Shown: positions 19,691-30,174, numbered from the stretch's first letter. The stretch is DNA of 64,000 nt from an uncultured Eubacteriales bacterium (GCA_934728355.1 CAKVEA010000001.1:141897-205896); one strand, 5' to 3'. Numbers and translations are program-made. Notes: a model not told the origin generated them from the sequence alone.

Positions 19691-21006
19691 TAATAATCTC
19701 TTATATTTTTTATTATATCTTCAACCATAGCTTTTGTTTTTGGATTTTTAGCCAAGCTTTTTTCTACTTGCTGAAGTGCGTAAACAATAGTAGAGTGATC
19801 TCTTCCTCCGAACGATTCGCCGATAGATACCAAAGGAAGCTGTGTGATTTCTCTTACTATGTACATCGAAATTTGTCTTGCATTTGATATTGACGCAGAT
19901 CTTTTTGAAGATCTTATTTCTTCTGGTGTTACACCAAATGTTCGAGCAACCTCGGTTATTATTTTTTCAATTGTTATTGGTGGAGGTTGATCATTATTTA
20001 GTATGTCTGAAATTGCGATTTGAGCTGTTTTTATACCCATCGGCTCTCCACCTAGAAGGTGATGAGCTTTGATTTTTTTTACAGTTCCTTCAAGTTGACG
20101 AATATTTGTTTTCAGTTTTTTGGCTATGTAGTCACAAACTTCATTTGGGAGTTTTATATGAAGCAATTCGGCTTTTCTGCGAATAATTGCAATTCTTGTT
20201 TCAAAATCAGGCGGTTGAATGTCTGCGATGAGTCCCCATTCAAAACGTGTTCTGAGCCTATCTTCAAGGGTTTGAATTTCTTTAGGTGGACGGTCTGAGG
20301 TCAGAACGATTTGCTTTTTTGCTTCGTAAAGAGAATTAAACGTATGGAAAAATTCTTCTTGAGTCGAATCTTTACCTGCAATGAATTGTATGTCATCTAC
20401 TAGTAAAACATCTGCTTCTCTGTATTTTTGATGAAACTCCATCATGGTATTGTTTCTTATAGAATCAATAAGTTGATTTGTAAAATCATCTCCTTTTATG
20501 TATAAACAAACTTTATTTGGGTTATTTTTTTTAATGTCATTTGAAATTGCATACAAAAGATGTGTCTTGCCGAGACCTGAATTTCCGTAGATAAACAGTG
20601 GATTGTATGCTCCTGCGGGATTTGAAGCTACTGCTAAAGCGGCTGCATGAGCAAATTTGTTTGAAGATCCGACTATATATGTGTCAAAAGTAAATTCATA
20701 TTCTAAATCGATGGCTAAATTTTGATCGCTTTTCTTACTGCTTTCTTTGATTTCTTCTGGTATTGTAAAACATATATCTATTCCGGATCCGAAAATCTCT
20801 CTAAATGCACTGTCTATAAGACCTATATAGCACTTATTCAAAGTTTGTCTGTGAAATTCATTTGGAGCCATCAAGACTGCTTTGCCTTTTTCAAAATTAA
20901 GCTCTATGGGTTCTATTCTGTCAATCCATGTTTTATATGCGACTCCGGTAATTTTTGTTTTGCAGAATTCGCATATTAAGTCCCAGGCTTCGTTAAAAGA
21001 GTTCAT
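19690..21006 (-). CDS. dnaA: Chromosomal replication initiator DnaA
   Basis: 438 residues. Domain I (1-80), a very short linker (about 85-100), and an AAA+ domain with Walker A YGNSGLGKTHL (140-150) and Walker B VLLVDDIQFIAG. Domain IV carries the recognition helix GGRDHSTIVYA (R402, D403, H404, S405, T406). The first contact Thr of E. coli (DHTT) is Ser here. DnaA binds boxes in oriC and melts the DNA. ATG start. The spacer to rpmH is on its upstream side and the predicted oriC on its downstream side. Confidence 0.98.
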   Translation of the reverse strand: MNSFNEAWDLICEFCKTKITGVAYKTWIDRIEPIELNFEKGKAVLMAPNEFHRQTLNKCYIGLIDSAFREIFGSGIDICFTIPEEIKESSKKSDQNLAIDLEYEFTFDTYIVGSSNKFAHAAALAVASNPAGAYNPLFIYGNSGLGKTHLLYAISNDIKKNNPNKVCLYIKGDDFTNQLIDSIRNNTMMEFHQKYREADVLLVDDIQFIAGKDSTQEEFFHTFNSLYEAKKQIVLTSDRPPKEIQTLEDRLRTRFEWGLIADIQPPDFETRIAIIRRKAELLHIKLPNEVCDYIAKKLKTNIRQLEGTVKKIKAHHLLGGEPMGIKTAQIAISDILNNDQPPPITIEKIITEVARTFGVTPEEIRSSKRSASISNARQISMYIVREITQLPLVSIGESFGGRDHSTIVYALQQVEKSLAKNPKTKAMVEDIIKNIRDY

Positions 21007-21145
21007 AAGAATAAGACCTCCGGGTTTTTAAATTTTTGTGTTTAAATCAAGTTTTTTTTGATTATACAAATTCAATTTATTATACCTAATTTTCAAAAAT
21101 TCTTCAACATGATGCCCTTTGAGGTTAAATTTAATTAAAAACTAG

Positions 21146-21174
21146 TTGACATAAAATTTCTTAGGTTATATAAT
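21146..21174 (+). promoter_or_regulatory. Consensus promoter for rpmH-rnpA operon
   Basis: TTGACA (21146-21151), a 17-nt spacer and TATAAT (21169-21174), about 94 nt before the rpmH start. The spacer to dnaA (21007-21145) also holds the dnaA promoter region, but only one box-like TCTTCAACA (near 21102) is visible there. Confidence 0.85.
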
Positions 21175-21267
21175 TGAGTTTGAAAGCACATATTCCATAA
21201 GTTATTTACTTTGAGAATATATTGTGAATGGATATGATAAATATAATGTTCGAGGAGGAAAGAATCG

Positions 21268-21402
21268 ATGAAGAGAACATACCAACCAAAGAAAATCCAT
21301 AGAAAGAAAGAACATGGATTCAGAAAAAGAATGTCTACTCGCAATGGAATTAAGATTTTAGCGAGAAGAAGAGCAAAAAGAAGAAAAAGACTAACATACT
21401 AA
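21268..21402 (+). CDS. rpmH: 50S ribosomal protein L34
   Basis: A 44-residue basic protein, start ATG 21268 with GAGGAGG 7 nt upstream. It begins [18 protein letters not shown] and continues with the conserved [20 protein letters not shown]. It binds 23S rRNA. Divergent from dnaA and first gene of the conserved rpmH-rnpA-yidD-yidC cluster. Length is exactly that of the family. Confidence 0.98.
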   Translation: MKRTYQPKKIHRKKEHGFRKRMSTRNGIKILARRRAKRRKRLTY

Positions 21403-21518
21403 TTAGTTGCCGTTTGTGGCGTGGATTTTGATTTTTAATTTTAACTTCCATGCCGATTCGGCATTTTATTTTGTCTTAAATTACTTGTTTTTGCAAAGTA
21501 AATTAAAAAGGAACTTTT

Positions 21519-21854
21519 ATGAAAAAAGCTAAGTCTATAAATAAAAATCAAGATTTTAAAAGACTTTATTCGAAAGGCCGATTTTCTTCTTCTGCCCTTC
21601 TTGTTACTTATGTTATGAAAAATAGATTTAAATATACGCGAATCGGATTAACAGCCAGCAAAAAGATAGGAAATGCTGTTCAGAGAAACAGAGCTAGAAG
21701 AGTTTTAAGGGCATCTTATTCATTTTTAGAAGATTCAGTGCCTATAGGGAAAGATATAGTTTTTGTTGCAAGAAAAAGTACTTATGGAGCAAAAACTCAA
21801 GAAATACTCAAAGATATGACCTACCAACTTAAAAAACTCGGTGTTTTGAAATGA
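21519..21854 (+). CDS. rnpA: Ribonuclease P protein component
   Basis: 111 residues, starting [20 protein letters not shown]. It has the RNA-binding RNR motif [17 protein letters not shown]. It is the protein cofactor of the RNase P ribozyme that matures tRNA 5' ends. It overlaps yidD by 4 nt, so translation is coupled. Confidence 0.97.
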   Translation: MKKAKSINKNQDFKRLYSKGRFSSSALLVTYVMKNRFKYTRIGLTASKKIGNAVQRNRARRVLRASYSFLEDSVPIGKDIVFVARKSTYGAKTQEILKDMTYQLKKLGVLK

Positions 21855-22066
21855 AGGTTTTTGTTTTAAATCTAATAAAATTCTATATGAAATTTATTTC
21901 ACCACTTAAAAAACCTTGTTGTAGATTTGTCCCTACATGTTCTGAATATGCATTCGAAGCGATATCAAGATTTGGTGTTATTCGTGGAGGATTTATGTCA
22001 TTTTGCAGAATTTTGAGATGTAATCCCTTTTGCAAAGGTGGATATGATCCTGTTCCAAAGAAATGA
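21851..22066 (+). CDS. yidD: Membrane protein insertion efficiency factor YidD
   Basis: 71 residues containing the conserved cysteine pattern [16 protein letters not shown], then [15 protein letters not shown] and GGYDPVP. A small amphipathic protein associated with the inner face of the membrane, assisting YidC. It overlaps rnpA by 4 nt; its stop overlaps a possible ATG start for yidC. Confidence 0.96.
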   Translation: MKVFVLNLIKFYMKFISPLKKPCCRFVPTCSEYAFEAISRFGVIRGGFMSFCRILRCNPFCKGGYDPVPKK

Positions 22067-22101
22067 ATTTAATTTTTTTATTGAAAAAAGGAGAAGTTAT
22101 T

Positions 22102-23037
22102 TTGGGATTTATATTTGATTTTTTCGGAAATATATCCGGATATTTATTGTGGTTCTTTTTTGATGCAGTGAGTAATTATGCTTTGGCAATACTTCTTTTT
22201 GCTGTTGTTGTTAATTTAATAATGCTGCCTATAGCCATAAAAAGACAAAAAAATATGGCTTTGACTTCAAGACTCAGTGCTAAACAGCAAGAGTTGAAGA
22301 AGAAATATGAAAAGAATCCCAGAAAGTATAATGAAGAAGTTTCTCGACTTTATGAAAAAGAAGGGATAAACCCTATGGCAGGGTGCCTTTCCACTATGGT
22401 ACTGCCGCTTCTGATATGGAGTGGTGTGTTTGGTGCGATAACTAAGCCGCTGCAGAATACTTTACATATTCCGACGGAAAAAGTAGTAAGTGTTATTGAA
22501 ACTTTGAAATCCGATGGAAAAATAAGTGGACCATATGAACAATTGCAGCTTGTAAGACATTTTGAGGATCTTAAAGGTTACCTTGGAAGTTTTAGTCCTG
22601 AAGAATTTGCTGATGTTGAAGAATATAGCAATGGTTTTGAATTTTTAGGTATTAATTTGCTTGGAAATCCTAGTACATCGAATTTCTCGGAAATGCTTTG
22701 GGTAATTCCCTTGCTGTGTTTTATAAGTTCTGTTGCAGGTATGTATATAACTCAAAAGATGAGTGGAACACAAAATGCCGCTCAAGGATGTGCTAAGATT
22801 ATGCCTTATGGTGCAGCACTTTTTACAACATATGTTGCTTATACAATGCCCGCGGCTGTAGGACTTTATTGGTTTATAAATGGTGTTATAAATGCAGTTC
22901 AAAGTTTTATTTTGAACAAATATTTTAATATATATACTATAAATGCGGAAAATGAAGCTGCAAGGTATGCACTTTTGGAGCTTAAGGATTCTGACGTTGT
23001 TTGCTTGAAGGAAGAAGTAGTTACTGAAAGCAAATAA
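22102..23037 (+). CDS. yidC: Membrane protein insertase YidC (SpoIIIJ/OxaA type)
   Basis: About 311 residues from TTG 22102, 8 nt after AAAAGGAG; an ATG at 22063 overlapping the yidD stop would add 13 residues. Five hydrophobic segments, a cytosolic hairpin (KRQKNMALTSRLSAKQQELK) and the conserved GINPMAGCL. It inserts proteins with or without SecYEG. There is no lipoprotein signal at the chosen start. The KhpB (jag) gene usually found next is absent; mnmE follows after 79 nt. Confidence 0.95.
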   Translation: MGFIFDFFGNISGYLLWFFFDAVSNYALAILLFAVVVNLIMLPIAIKRQKNMALTSRLSAKQQELKKKYEKNPRKYNEEVSRLYEKEGINPMAGCLSTMVLPLLIWSGVFGAITKPLQNTLHIPTEKVVSVIETLKSDGKISGPYEQLQLVRHFEDLKGYLGSFSPEEFADVEEYSNGFEFLGINLLGNPSTSNFSEMLWVIPLLCFISSVAGMYITQKMSGTQNAAQGCAKIMPYGAALFTTYVAYTMPAAVGLYWFINGVINAVQSFILNKYFNIYTINAENEAARYALLELKDSDVVCLKEEVVTESK

Positions 23038-23116
23038 GAAAGCATAATAAAAATTTATGTATGTATTTGCATCTTTCGATGCAGATACTATTTTATATTT
23101 GAGAGAAGGTTTGATT

Positions 23117-24478
23117 ATGAGTACAATTGCTGCAATTTCTACTCCTAAAGGGGTCGGGGGTATAGGAGTTATAAGAATTTCCGGTGATGAATCAATTGAA
23201 ATAGTAAATAAAATTTTTGTTCCTTTTAATTCAAAATCAAGTGTTTTAAACATGAAAGGATATACTGCTAAGTACGGAAAAATTTCTAGAAATGGAAATT
23301 ATATAGATGAAGTAATTATTTTGGTTTTTAGAGCACCGCATAGTTATACGGGTGAGAATGTAGTTGAAATTTCTTGTCATGGCGGACTTTATATAACAAG
23401 AGAAGTTCTTAGAGCAGTTTTAGATGAAGGAGCTTCTCTTGCTGAGCCGGGAGAATTCACAAAAAGAGCTTTTTTAAATGGTAAAATAGACCTTTCTCAA
23501 GCAGAATCTGTTATGGAGCTTATATCTTCCAACAGCAGACATGCGAATATAATTGCACTTAACCAAAAAGAAGGAGCATTAAGCAGAAAAACAGAATCTA
23601 TGAAAAATACTCTTTTGGATATATCAGCAGGATTGGCAGTATGGGCAGACTTTCCTGAAGAAGATATACCGGAAGTAAATTACGAAAAGTTGATTTCCGA
23701 TTTAAAAAAAGTAGCTGATGAAATGTCAAGTATAATTAAAAATTATAATCCTGTATTGAAAGACGGTGTTAAAACAGTTATTATCGGAAGACCAAATGTT
23801 GGTAAGTCTACACTTATGAATCTGATTTCGGGTTTTGAAAAGTCTATAGTGACGGATATTGCAGGCACAACAAGAGATATTGTTGAAGAAACTGTTATGG
23901 TTGGAGATATTCCATTATTACTTGTTGATACTGCTGGAATAAGAGAAACAGAAGATAAAGTTGAAAAAATCGGAGTGAGCAGGGCAAAAAAATCATTGTC
24001 TACAGCGGATTTAGTTCTTATGGTTTTAGATGCTTCACAGTCTTCCCTCGGTAAAGAGGACAAAGAAATTTTAGATCTTTGCGATCCTAAAAAAACCATT
24101 ATAGTTCTTAATAAAATAGATTTGGGAATCATGATAAACAAAGAAAATTTATCAACATTTTCGGAAAACATTGTTGAAATTTCCGCATTAAAAGCTGAAG
24201 GGGAAGAAAATTTCAGAAAAGCTATAGGAAATATTGTTGGGAAATCAAAAGCTGAACCTACTGAAGTGTTAATTACTTGCGAAAGACAATTTTTAGCTTT
24301 GAAAAAATCACTGGAAAATGTAAACAATGCTATAGGTGATGCTCAGACAGGCATAACTTTAGATGCTATTACTGTTCTTATTCAAAATGCTATAGATTCT
24401 CTAATGGAATTGACAGGAGAAAACGCAAATGTTGAAACAGTGAATAAAATATTTTCTAAATTTTGTGTCGGAAAATAA
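23117..24478 (+). CDS. mnmE: tRNA uridine-5-carboxymethylaminomethyl modification GTPase
   Basis: 453 residues from ATG 23117, 7 nt after AGAAGG, beginning STIAAISTPKGVGGIGVIR as the family does. An N-terminal THF-binding domain, a helical domain, and an inserted G domain with GRPNVGKST, DTAGI and NKID. It ends in FCVGK, the conserved C-terminal Cys motif. With MnmG it makes cmnm5U34 in tRNAs reading NNA/NNG codons, which matters in this AT-rich genome. Confidence 0.98.
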   Translation: MSTIAAISTPKGVGGIGVIRISGDESIEIVNKIFVPFNSKSSVLNMKGYTAKYGKISRNGNYIDEVIILVFRAPHSYTGENVVEISCHGGLYITREVLRAVLDEGASLAEPGEFTKRAFLNGKIDLSQAESVMELISSNSRHANIIALNQKEGALSRKTESMKNTLLDISAGLAVWADFPEEDIPEVNYEKLISDLKKVADEMSSIIKNYNPVLKDGVKTVIIGRPNVGKSTLMNLISGFEKSIVTDIAGTTRDIVEETVMVGDIPLLLVDTAGIRETEDKVEKIGVSRAKKSLSTADLVLMVLDASQSSLGKEDKEILDLCDPKKTIIVLNKIDLGIMINKENLSTFSENIVEISALKAEGEENFRKAIGNIVGKSKAEPTEVLITCERQFLALKKSLENVNNAIGDAQTGITLDAITVLIQNAIDSLMELTGENANVETVNKIFSKFCVGK

Positions 24479-24480
24479 TT

Positions 24481-24509
24481 TTGACAAAAAATTATAATTT
24501 GTGTAGATA
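24481..24509 (+). promoter_or_regulatory. Probable promoter for mnmG-rsmG
   Basis: TTGACA (24481-24486), 17 nt, then TAGATA (24504-24509), 65 nt before the mnmG start. The -10 is imperfect. Confidence 0.55.
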
Positions 24510-24574
24510 TAAGAGATGTTTTGTGCTAAGATAAGCATAAATATCTCTTTAAGTTTTGGAAGAAGGTTAAAAAA

Positions 24575-26449
24575 TTGAAATATATAGAAAATTATGATGT
24601 TGCGATAATAGGTGCAGGGCATGCTGGAATTGAAGCAGGACTTGCATCTTCAAGGCTTGGGTGTAAAACAGCAGTATTTTCAATAAATTTAGATTCTGTG
24701 GGAAATTGCCCTTGTAATCCGTCTATAGGCGGTACGGCAAAAGGACATCTTGTTAGAGAAATTGATGCTCTTGGCGGAGAAATGGCAAAAACTGCAGATG
24801 AATGTTTTTTGCAAAGCCGTATGCTTAATCTTGGTAAAGGACCTGCTGTTCATTCTTTGCGTGTTCAAATAGACAGAAATAAATATAAAGAAATTATGAA
24901 GCATAAACTTGAACTTCAAAAAAATCTTTCTTTAAAGCAGTGTGAGATAGTTTCTATTGAAAAAGTTGATAATCAATGGATTTTGAAGACTAAAAATGGA
25001 ATATTTTATTCTTCGAAAACAGTTGTGATTTCTACTGGTACTTTTCTTAAAGGTAAAATTTTTATAGGAGAAACTTCTTACGAAAGTGGTCCAGATGGCG
25101 TTTTCCCTGCAGAATTTTTAAGTGATTCGCTAAGAAAACTCGGAATAGTTACCAAGAGGTTTAAAACAGGTACTCCTGCAAGAGTTTTGAAATCAAGTAT
25201 AGATTTTACTTCTCTTGAAAAACAAGAAGGAGATTCAAAAATAGTTCCGTTTTCATATAAAACAAAAGAAAAAGGCGAAAATAAAATTGATTGCTACATT
25301 TCTTTTACTAATCAGGAAACAAAAAAAGTTATCCTTGACAATTTAAATCGTTCGCCGATGTATAGTGGGAAAATAGAAGGAATTGGCCCAAGATATTGTC
25401 CAAGTATTGAAGACAAAATAGTTAGATTTTCGGAAAAAGAAAGACATCAAATGTTTATAGAGCCTTGTGGAATAAATACCGAAGAGATGTATTTACAAGG
25501 CATGTCAACTTCACTTCCTGAGGATGTTCAAGTTGAAATGTACAGAACTATAAAAGGTCTTGAAAATGTACAAATTATGAGACCTGCATATGCTATAGAA
25601 TATGATATAGCCGATCCTACTCAGCTTTATGCTTCGCTTGAATTTAAAAATCATCCTGGATTATATGGTGCGGGACAATTTAACGGAAGTTCCGGATATG
25701 AAGAAGCTGCCGCACAAGGTTTAGTTGCCGGGATAAATGCTGCATTAAAGGTAAAAAATGAGCCTCCGTTAATTTTAGACAGAGCAGGGTCCTATATTGG
25801 AACTTTAATTGATGATTTAGTTACAAAGGGTGTTAGCGATCCTTATCGTATGATGACTTCACGTTCTGAATACAGGCTTATTTTAAGGCAGGATAATGCC
25901 GACGAACGTCTTACACCCATAGGTAGAAAAATAGGTTTGATTGACGATTTAACGTGGGAAGAATTTTGTAAAAGGAAGTCACTAAAAGAAAAGGAACTTG
26001 AAAGAATTAAAACCGTTAATATCCCTCCTTCGGATGGACTTTCTTTGGTTTTAGAATCTAAAGGTACAGCTCCAATTTTAACAGGAACAAAAATGTCAGA
26101 ATTGCTTAAAAGACCTCAAGTAACTTACAGTGATCTTAAAGATTTTGATATCACAAGACCGGAAATTGATGAGAGTATTTTTGAAAAAGTTGAAATTGAA
26201 ATCAAATACGAAGGATATATAAAACGACAGCTTAGACAAGTTGAGCAAATGAGAAAGCTTGAAAGCAAGCTTTTACCTCTCGATGTGAATTATTCTGATA
26301 TTCGAGGATTAAGACTTGAAGCGATAGAAAAATTAAATAAGATAAAACCACTTAATTTGGGTCAAGCTTCAAGAATTTCCGGAGTTAGCCCGGCGGATAT
26401 TTCGGTAATTATGATTTGGCTTTCAACAAAAAATAAGAAAGAGGTTTAA
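24575..26449 (+). CDS. mnmG: tRNA uridine-5-carboxymethylaminomethyl modification enzyme MnmG
   Basis: 624 residues. The FAD-binding Rossmann start is VAIIGAGHAGIEAGLASSRLG, then NPSIGGTAKGHLV and the C-terminal helical domain that binds MnmE and tRNA (YEGYIKRQLRQVEQM). It uses FAD and methylene-THF with MnmE to modify U34 of tRNA. The start is TTG with GAAGG upstream. It is 4 nt before rsmG, so they are cotranscribed. Confidence 0.98.
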   Translation: MKYIENYDVAIIGAGHAGIEAGLASSRLGCKTAVFSINLDSVGNCPCNPSIGGTAKGHLVREIDALGGEMAKTADECFLQSRMLNLGKGPAVHSLRVQIDRNKYKEIMKHKLELQKNLSLKQCEIVSIEKVDNQWILKTKNGIFYSSKTVVISTGTFLKGKIFIGETSYESGPDGVFPAEFLSDSLRKLGIVTKRFKTGTPARVLKSSIDFTSLEKQEGDSKIVPFSYKTKEKGENKIDCYISFTNQETKKVILDNLNRSPMYSGKIEGIGPRYCPSIEDKIVRFSEKERHQMFIEPCGINTEEMYLQGMSTSLPEDVQVEMYRTIKGLENVQIMRPAYAIEYDIADPTQLYASLEFKNHPGLYGAGQFNGSSGYEEAAAQGLVAGINAALKVKNEPPLILDRAGSYIGTLIDDLVTKGVSDPYRMMTSRSEYRLILRQDNADERLTPIGRKIGLIDDLTWEEFCKRKSLKEKELERIKTVNIPPSDGLSLVLESKGTAPILTGTKMSELLKRPQVTYSDLKDFDITRPEIDESIFEKVEIEIKYEGYIKRQLRQVEQMRKLESKLLPLDVNYSDIRGLRLEAIEKLNKIKPLNLGQASRISGVSPADISVIMIWLSTKNKKEV

Positions 26450-26453
26450 AACT

Positions 26454-27158
26454 TTGGAACTTTTAAAGGAAGAAGCTAAAAAAATAGGAATAAACCTTAA
26501 TGATGATCAAATTAATAAGTTTAATATTTATATGGATTATCTTTTTGAATACAATTCTCATACAAATCTTACTTCTATAAAAGATCCGGAAGATGTGGTT
26601 ATAAAGCATTTTCTTGACAGTATATTTATAGAAAAATTTTTGAACATAAAAGAAAATTCGAAAGTTGCGGATATAGGAACAGGTGCAGGATTTCCTGGGG
26701 TTCCTCTTAAGATTTGCAGTCCCGGGATAAATATTACATTAATTGACAGCCTTAATAAAAGAATAACATTTTTAAAAAATTTAGTTTTAAAACTTAATTT
26801 AGAAGCAGATATTTTTCATGCAAGAGCCGAAGAATTCGGAAATAATCCTAAATTTCGGGAAAAATTTGATTTAGTAGTTTCAAGAGCAGTAGCTCCGCTT
26901 AACATACTTTGTGAGTATTGTCTTCCTTATGTTAAAGTCGGCGGATGTTTTGCAGCTATGAAAGGTCCTGTTATTTTGGAAGAACTTAAAAACTCAGAAA
27001 ATGCTATTTCTTCTTTGGGTGGTAATTTGGAGTCCGAGTTTTCTTTTGAATTACCTTTTGAAAAAGGAAGAAGAACTATTTTAATTGTAAGAAAAAGTAA
27101 AAATACTCCTAAAGAATATCCGAGAAAAAATTCTAAAATATCTTCAAATCCTTTATAG
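26454..27158 (+). CDS. rsmG: 16S rRNA (guanine527-N7)-methyltransferase
   Basis: 234 residues. SAM-binding motif VADIGTGAGFPGVPLKI and catalytic-region VVSRAVAPLNILCEY. It methylates G527 of 16S rRNA; loss causes low-level streptomycin resistance in other bacteria. TTG start with AAAGAGG upstream. In most Bacillota noc or parA-parB follow; here serS follows instead, so those genes are not in their usual place. Confidence 0.97.
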   Translation: MELLKEEAKKIGINLNDDQINKFNIYMDYLFEYNSHTNLTSIKDPEDVVIKHFLDSIFIEKFLNIKENSKVADIGTGAGFPGVPLKICSPGINITLIDSLNKRITFLKNLVLKLNLEADIFHARAEEFGNNPKFREKFDLVVSRAVAPLNILCEYCLPYVKVGGCFAAMKGPVILEELKNSENAISSLGGNLESEFSFELPFEKGRRTILIVRKSKNTPKEYPRKNSKISSNPL

Positions 27159-27231
27159 TAAATGTTTTTTATTTATGATATATTAATTAAGTGCTGTTAC
27201 TTAAAAAATTTTTTGATAGGAGTTGTTTTAA

Positions 27232-28500
27232 GTGTTAGACATTAAAATTATTAGAAATAATCCTGATTTGGTTAAAAATGCTATGAAAAAAAGAAATTTA
27301 AATTTTGATGAAGTTATCGACAGAATTCTTGAAATAGATAGTAACAGAAGAAATCTTATGACTGAAATGGAAAAAAACAAGTCTGTTCAAAATTCTATGA
27401 ATAAAAAAATACCTGAAATGAAAAAATCAGGTGAAGATATTTCTGAAGTTATGAACGATATGAAAGAATTGTCACTTAAAATTTCCGAAATGAAGAATAA
27501 AATTTCTTCTCTTGAAACAGAACAAAAAAATAAGATTCTTTCTATACCCAATATGCTTAATGAAGAAGTTCCCGAAGGTAAAGACGATTCTCAAAATTTA
27601 GAAATAAGAAAATGGGGCGAGCCACGAAAAGATGATGTTTTACCTCATTGGGAGATAGGAAAAAATTTAGATATTTTAGATCCCGAAAGAGCAGCGAAAG
27701 TTACAGGCACAAGATTCCATTTTTATAAAGATTTAGGAGCACGTCTTGAAAGATCTGTTATTAATTTTTTTCTTGACACACATACTTCGATGGGATATAA
27801 GGAAATTTTGCCTCCTTTTATAGTAAACACCGCTTCTCTTTACGGTACCGGTCAGCTTCCTAAGTTTGATAACGGATTCAAACTTGAAGATACTGATTAT
27901 TATTTGATTCCTACAGCTGAAGTACCTGTTACAAATATGCACAGAGACGAAATTTTGGATGGAAAAACTTTACCTATAAGATATTGTGCATATTCCGCAT
28001 GTTTTCGCTCAGAGGCAGGAGCAGCAGGGCGTGATACTCGTGGTCTTGTAAGACAACACCAATTTAATAAAGTTGAACTTGTTAAATTTTGTAAACCTGA
28101 AAATTCATATAAAGAACTTGAAGATTTAACTTTACATGTTGAAAAATTATTACAGCTTCTTAATTTGCCATACAGAGTAGTATGTTTATGTTCTGGAGAT
28201 ACCGGTTTTTGTTCTGCAAAAACTTATGATATTGAAGTTTGGATGCCTTCATATAAACGTTATGTTGAAATTTCTTCTTGTTCGAATTTCGAAGATTATC
28301 AAGCTAGAAGGTTACAAGCTCGATATAAAGATAATCCTCAAGACAAAGCTCAGCTTGTCCATACACTTAATGGATCCGGTCTTGCAGTAGGAAGAACAGT
28401 TGCAGCAATACTTGAAAATTATCAAAACGATGATGGAAGTGTTACTGTTCCTGAAGTTTTGAAAAAGTACATGGGAACTGATGTGATATGTAAAAAGTAA
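27232..28500 (+). CDS. serS: Serine--tRNA ligase
   Basis: 422 residues. An N-terminal tRNA-binding coiled coil (about 30-110) and a class II catalytic core with motif 2 [21 protein letters not shown] and motif 3 [21 protein letters not shown] start 10 nt after ATAGGAG. There is no T-box in the 73-nt upstream spacer. Only 22 nt separate it from the first of five secreted-protein genes, with no terminator between. Confidence 0.98.
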   Translation: MLDIKIIRNNPDLVKNAMKKRNLNFDEVIDRILEIDSNRRNLMTEMEKNKSVQNSMNKKIPEMKKSGEDISEVMNDMKELSLKISEMKNKISSLETEQKNKILSIPNMLNEEVPEGKDDSQNLEIRKWGEPRKDDVLPHWEIGKNLDILDPERAAKVTGTRFHFYKDLGARLERSVINFFLDTHTSMGYKEILPPFIVNTASLYGTGQLPKFDNGFKLEDTDYYLIPTAEVPVTNMHRDEILDGKTLPIRYCAYSACFRSEAGAAGRDTRGLVRQHQFNKVELVKFCKPENSYKELEDLTLHVEKLLQLLNLPYRVVCLCSGDTGFCSAKTYDIEVWMPSYKRYVEISSCSNFEDYQARRLQARYKDNPQDKAQLVHTLNGSGLAVGRTVAAILENYQNDDGSVTVPEVLKKYMGTDVICKK

Positions 28501-28522
28501 AATATAAATAGGAGTGATTATT

Positions 28523-29278
28523 GTGAACCTAAGATTTTTATCCGTAATTTTGTCAATGAGTTTTATTTTTACTCCTGTAATGGCAAGGGGCAGGAGTTTT
28601 TCTGCCCCGCCTAGAGTTGAAACATTGTCTCATTATTATTATGAATCTAAGACCTTCTATAAAGCTATGTTAGATGTGTACAGTTCCAATAATGAGTCTC
28701 CAAAGGATTTTATAGCTGGTTACTATAAACATATTTCTGATTGTTGCGAAGTTAAATTTTCTCCGGAAATAGAGGGAAGTTTAGTAGGATCTTTAAATGA
28801 AAAAATATATAAAATTCTTCATGTTGAATACGGAGAGTTTACTAAATACGCAGACATTATTATAGATGATTTTTATGGTACCTATAGAACATATCTTTAT
28901 TCTGATTATTTGAAAGATTTGTGGTCGGAAAAATTAGATTGTTTTAGGGGAAATAAAAATAATCAAAAGGCGATGGCACTTCTTTTAAACATTTTAATTT
29001 TAATGCAGTATGGTATTGATAATCTGAAGACATCCGACTATACTTGGCTCGGAGAATCATATAATTACTCAGTTGAAGAAAAATTTGTAGAGTGCAGTAA
29101 TAATTTTATGAAATCTCTTGAATATGAAAGTTATGATTATGTAAGAAATTATAAAGTGTTATTTCATGAGATGGCTGAAAGTATTATTGATGACTTCTTG
29201 GAAGAAGGATGTGACATAATTAACATAGGTAGTTATGTATTAGATTTGGCATTTGAAATGGAAAAAATTACAAAATAA
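28523..29278 (+). CDS. Secreted protein of unknown function (array gene 1)
   Basis: 251 residues from GTG 28523, 8 nt after AGGAG. An N-terminal signal peptide (LRFLSVILSMSFIFTPVMA) is followed by a soluble, helix-rich acidic body with many Tyr. No known domain is recognised. A segment around residues 130-175 (YLKDLWSEKLDCF ... LLLNILILMQYGIDN) resembles the corresponding part of the next gene product, suggesting old paralogy. It is 22 nt after serS and probably shares its transcript. Confidence 0.6.
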   Translation: MNLRFLSVILSMSFIFTPVMARGRSFSAPPRVETLSHYYYESKTFYKAMLDVYSSNNESPKDFIAGYYKHISDCCEVKFSPEIEGSLVGSLNEKIYKILHVEYGEFTKYADIIIDDFYGTYRTYLYSDYLKDLWSEKLDCFRGNKNNQKAMALLLNILILMQYGIDNLKTSDYTWLGESYNYSVEEKFVECSNNFMKSLEYESYDYVRNYKVLFHEMAESIIDDFLEEGCDIINIGSYVLDLAFEMEKITK

Positions 29279-29321
29279 TTAAATTCATAAAAAATTATTA
29301 TGCTTATATATGGAGGTTTAT

Positions 29322-30152
29322 GTGAATAAGCTTTTTAATAAATTTTTAGCATATATAGCAACATCTATTATTTTCAATGTTTTTAGTAATTCTACATATG
29401 CGAGTTATAAAAGTAAACCATTAAAAATTAAAAGTTCATCAGAAAACTCTATTTTAAGACAGAATTTTAAAGTTAATAGTGATGCTGGTTTGTCTTTTAC
29501 TGATAGGTGTGAAAAAAGAATAATATTGCCTAATAATGAAATTTTAAGTCATGTTTTTTCAACTGAAATTGTAGAGGATAATATACATATTATTGAAACT
29601 ATAAAAAGTATATCGTCGTTATATGATGTTGTTGAAGAAAATATGTATAATTCATTTAATTTTAAGGAATTCAGATATTTCTTTGATAAAGATAAACCGG
29701 ATGTAGATGATTTAATAAAACTTTCAGAGCTGGCATACAGTACATTCAAACTTCAATACATAGAAAGACAACCATTTAGATTTTTTGCAAGTAATTTTTC
29801 AGAATATAGAGATATGGAATATTTAGAAATATTTAGTGAAAAGCTGACCGGTTTTTTAAATGACGGAATTTTTTGTGATGAAGTAACAGAGAATATAAAT
29901 ATGAAATTGTTTTTAGAAATTATGATTATTATTAATTGTGCTTTAGACACTGATTTTAATCCTAGTATTTTGAATTTTAACCATTATAATAATTTAAAAA
30001 ACTTATTACTTTCAGGAAATTTATCAGGAGGAAATATTTTTGAAAAAATCTCTGTATCTTTAAAATGTATTAAAGAATATATGGAAGTTTCATATGGATT
30101 AAGTGTATGTTCTGTAGATACTTTAATAAGGAATTTGTTGAGGTGTGTATGA
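29322..30152 (+). CDS. Secreted protein of unknown function (array gene 2)
   Basis: 276 residues from GTG 29322, 5 nt after GGAGG. Signal peptide about 1-30 (FLAYIATSIIFNVFSNSTYA), then a basic Ser-rich stretch and a helical body. A YLEIFSEKLTGF ... LFLEIMIIINCALD stretch aligns by eye with array gene 1. It ends with a cysteine-containing tail (CSVDTLIRNLLRCV). No catalytic motif seen. GC content is lower than that of neighbouring housekeeping genes. Confidence 0.6.
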   Translation: MNKLFNKFLAYIATSIIFNVFSNSTYASYKSKPLKIKSSSENSILRQNFKVNSDAGLSFTDRCEKRIILPNNEILSHVFSTEIVEDNIHIIETIKSISSLYDVVEENMYNSFNFKEFRYFFDKDKPDVDDLIKLSELAYSTFKLQYIERQPFRFFASNFSEYRDMEYLEIFSEKLTGFLNDGIFCDEVTENINMKLFLEIMIIINCALDTDFNPSILNFNHYNNLKNLLLSGNLSGGNIFEKISVSLKCIKEYMEVSYGLSVCSVDTLIRNLLRCV

Positions 30153-30174
30153 AAATATAGGAGAATATCATTAT

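Noticed and set aside
22645..23253. 202-codon antisense frame across yidC and mnmE
   Set aside because: It overlaps two well-conserved genes on the other strand and its translation resembles no family.
23743..24327. 194-codon antisense frame in mnmE
   Set aside because: Shadow of the mnmE G domain; no independent evidence.
27159..27231. T-box riboswitch before serS
   Set aside because: Only 73 nt long and lacks the TGGNACC T-box sequence.
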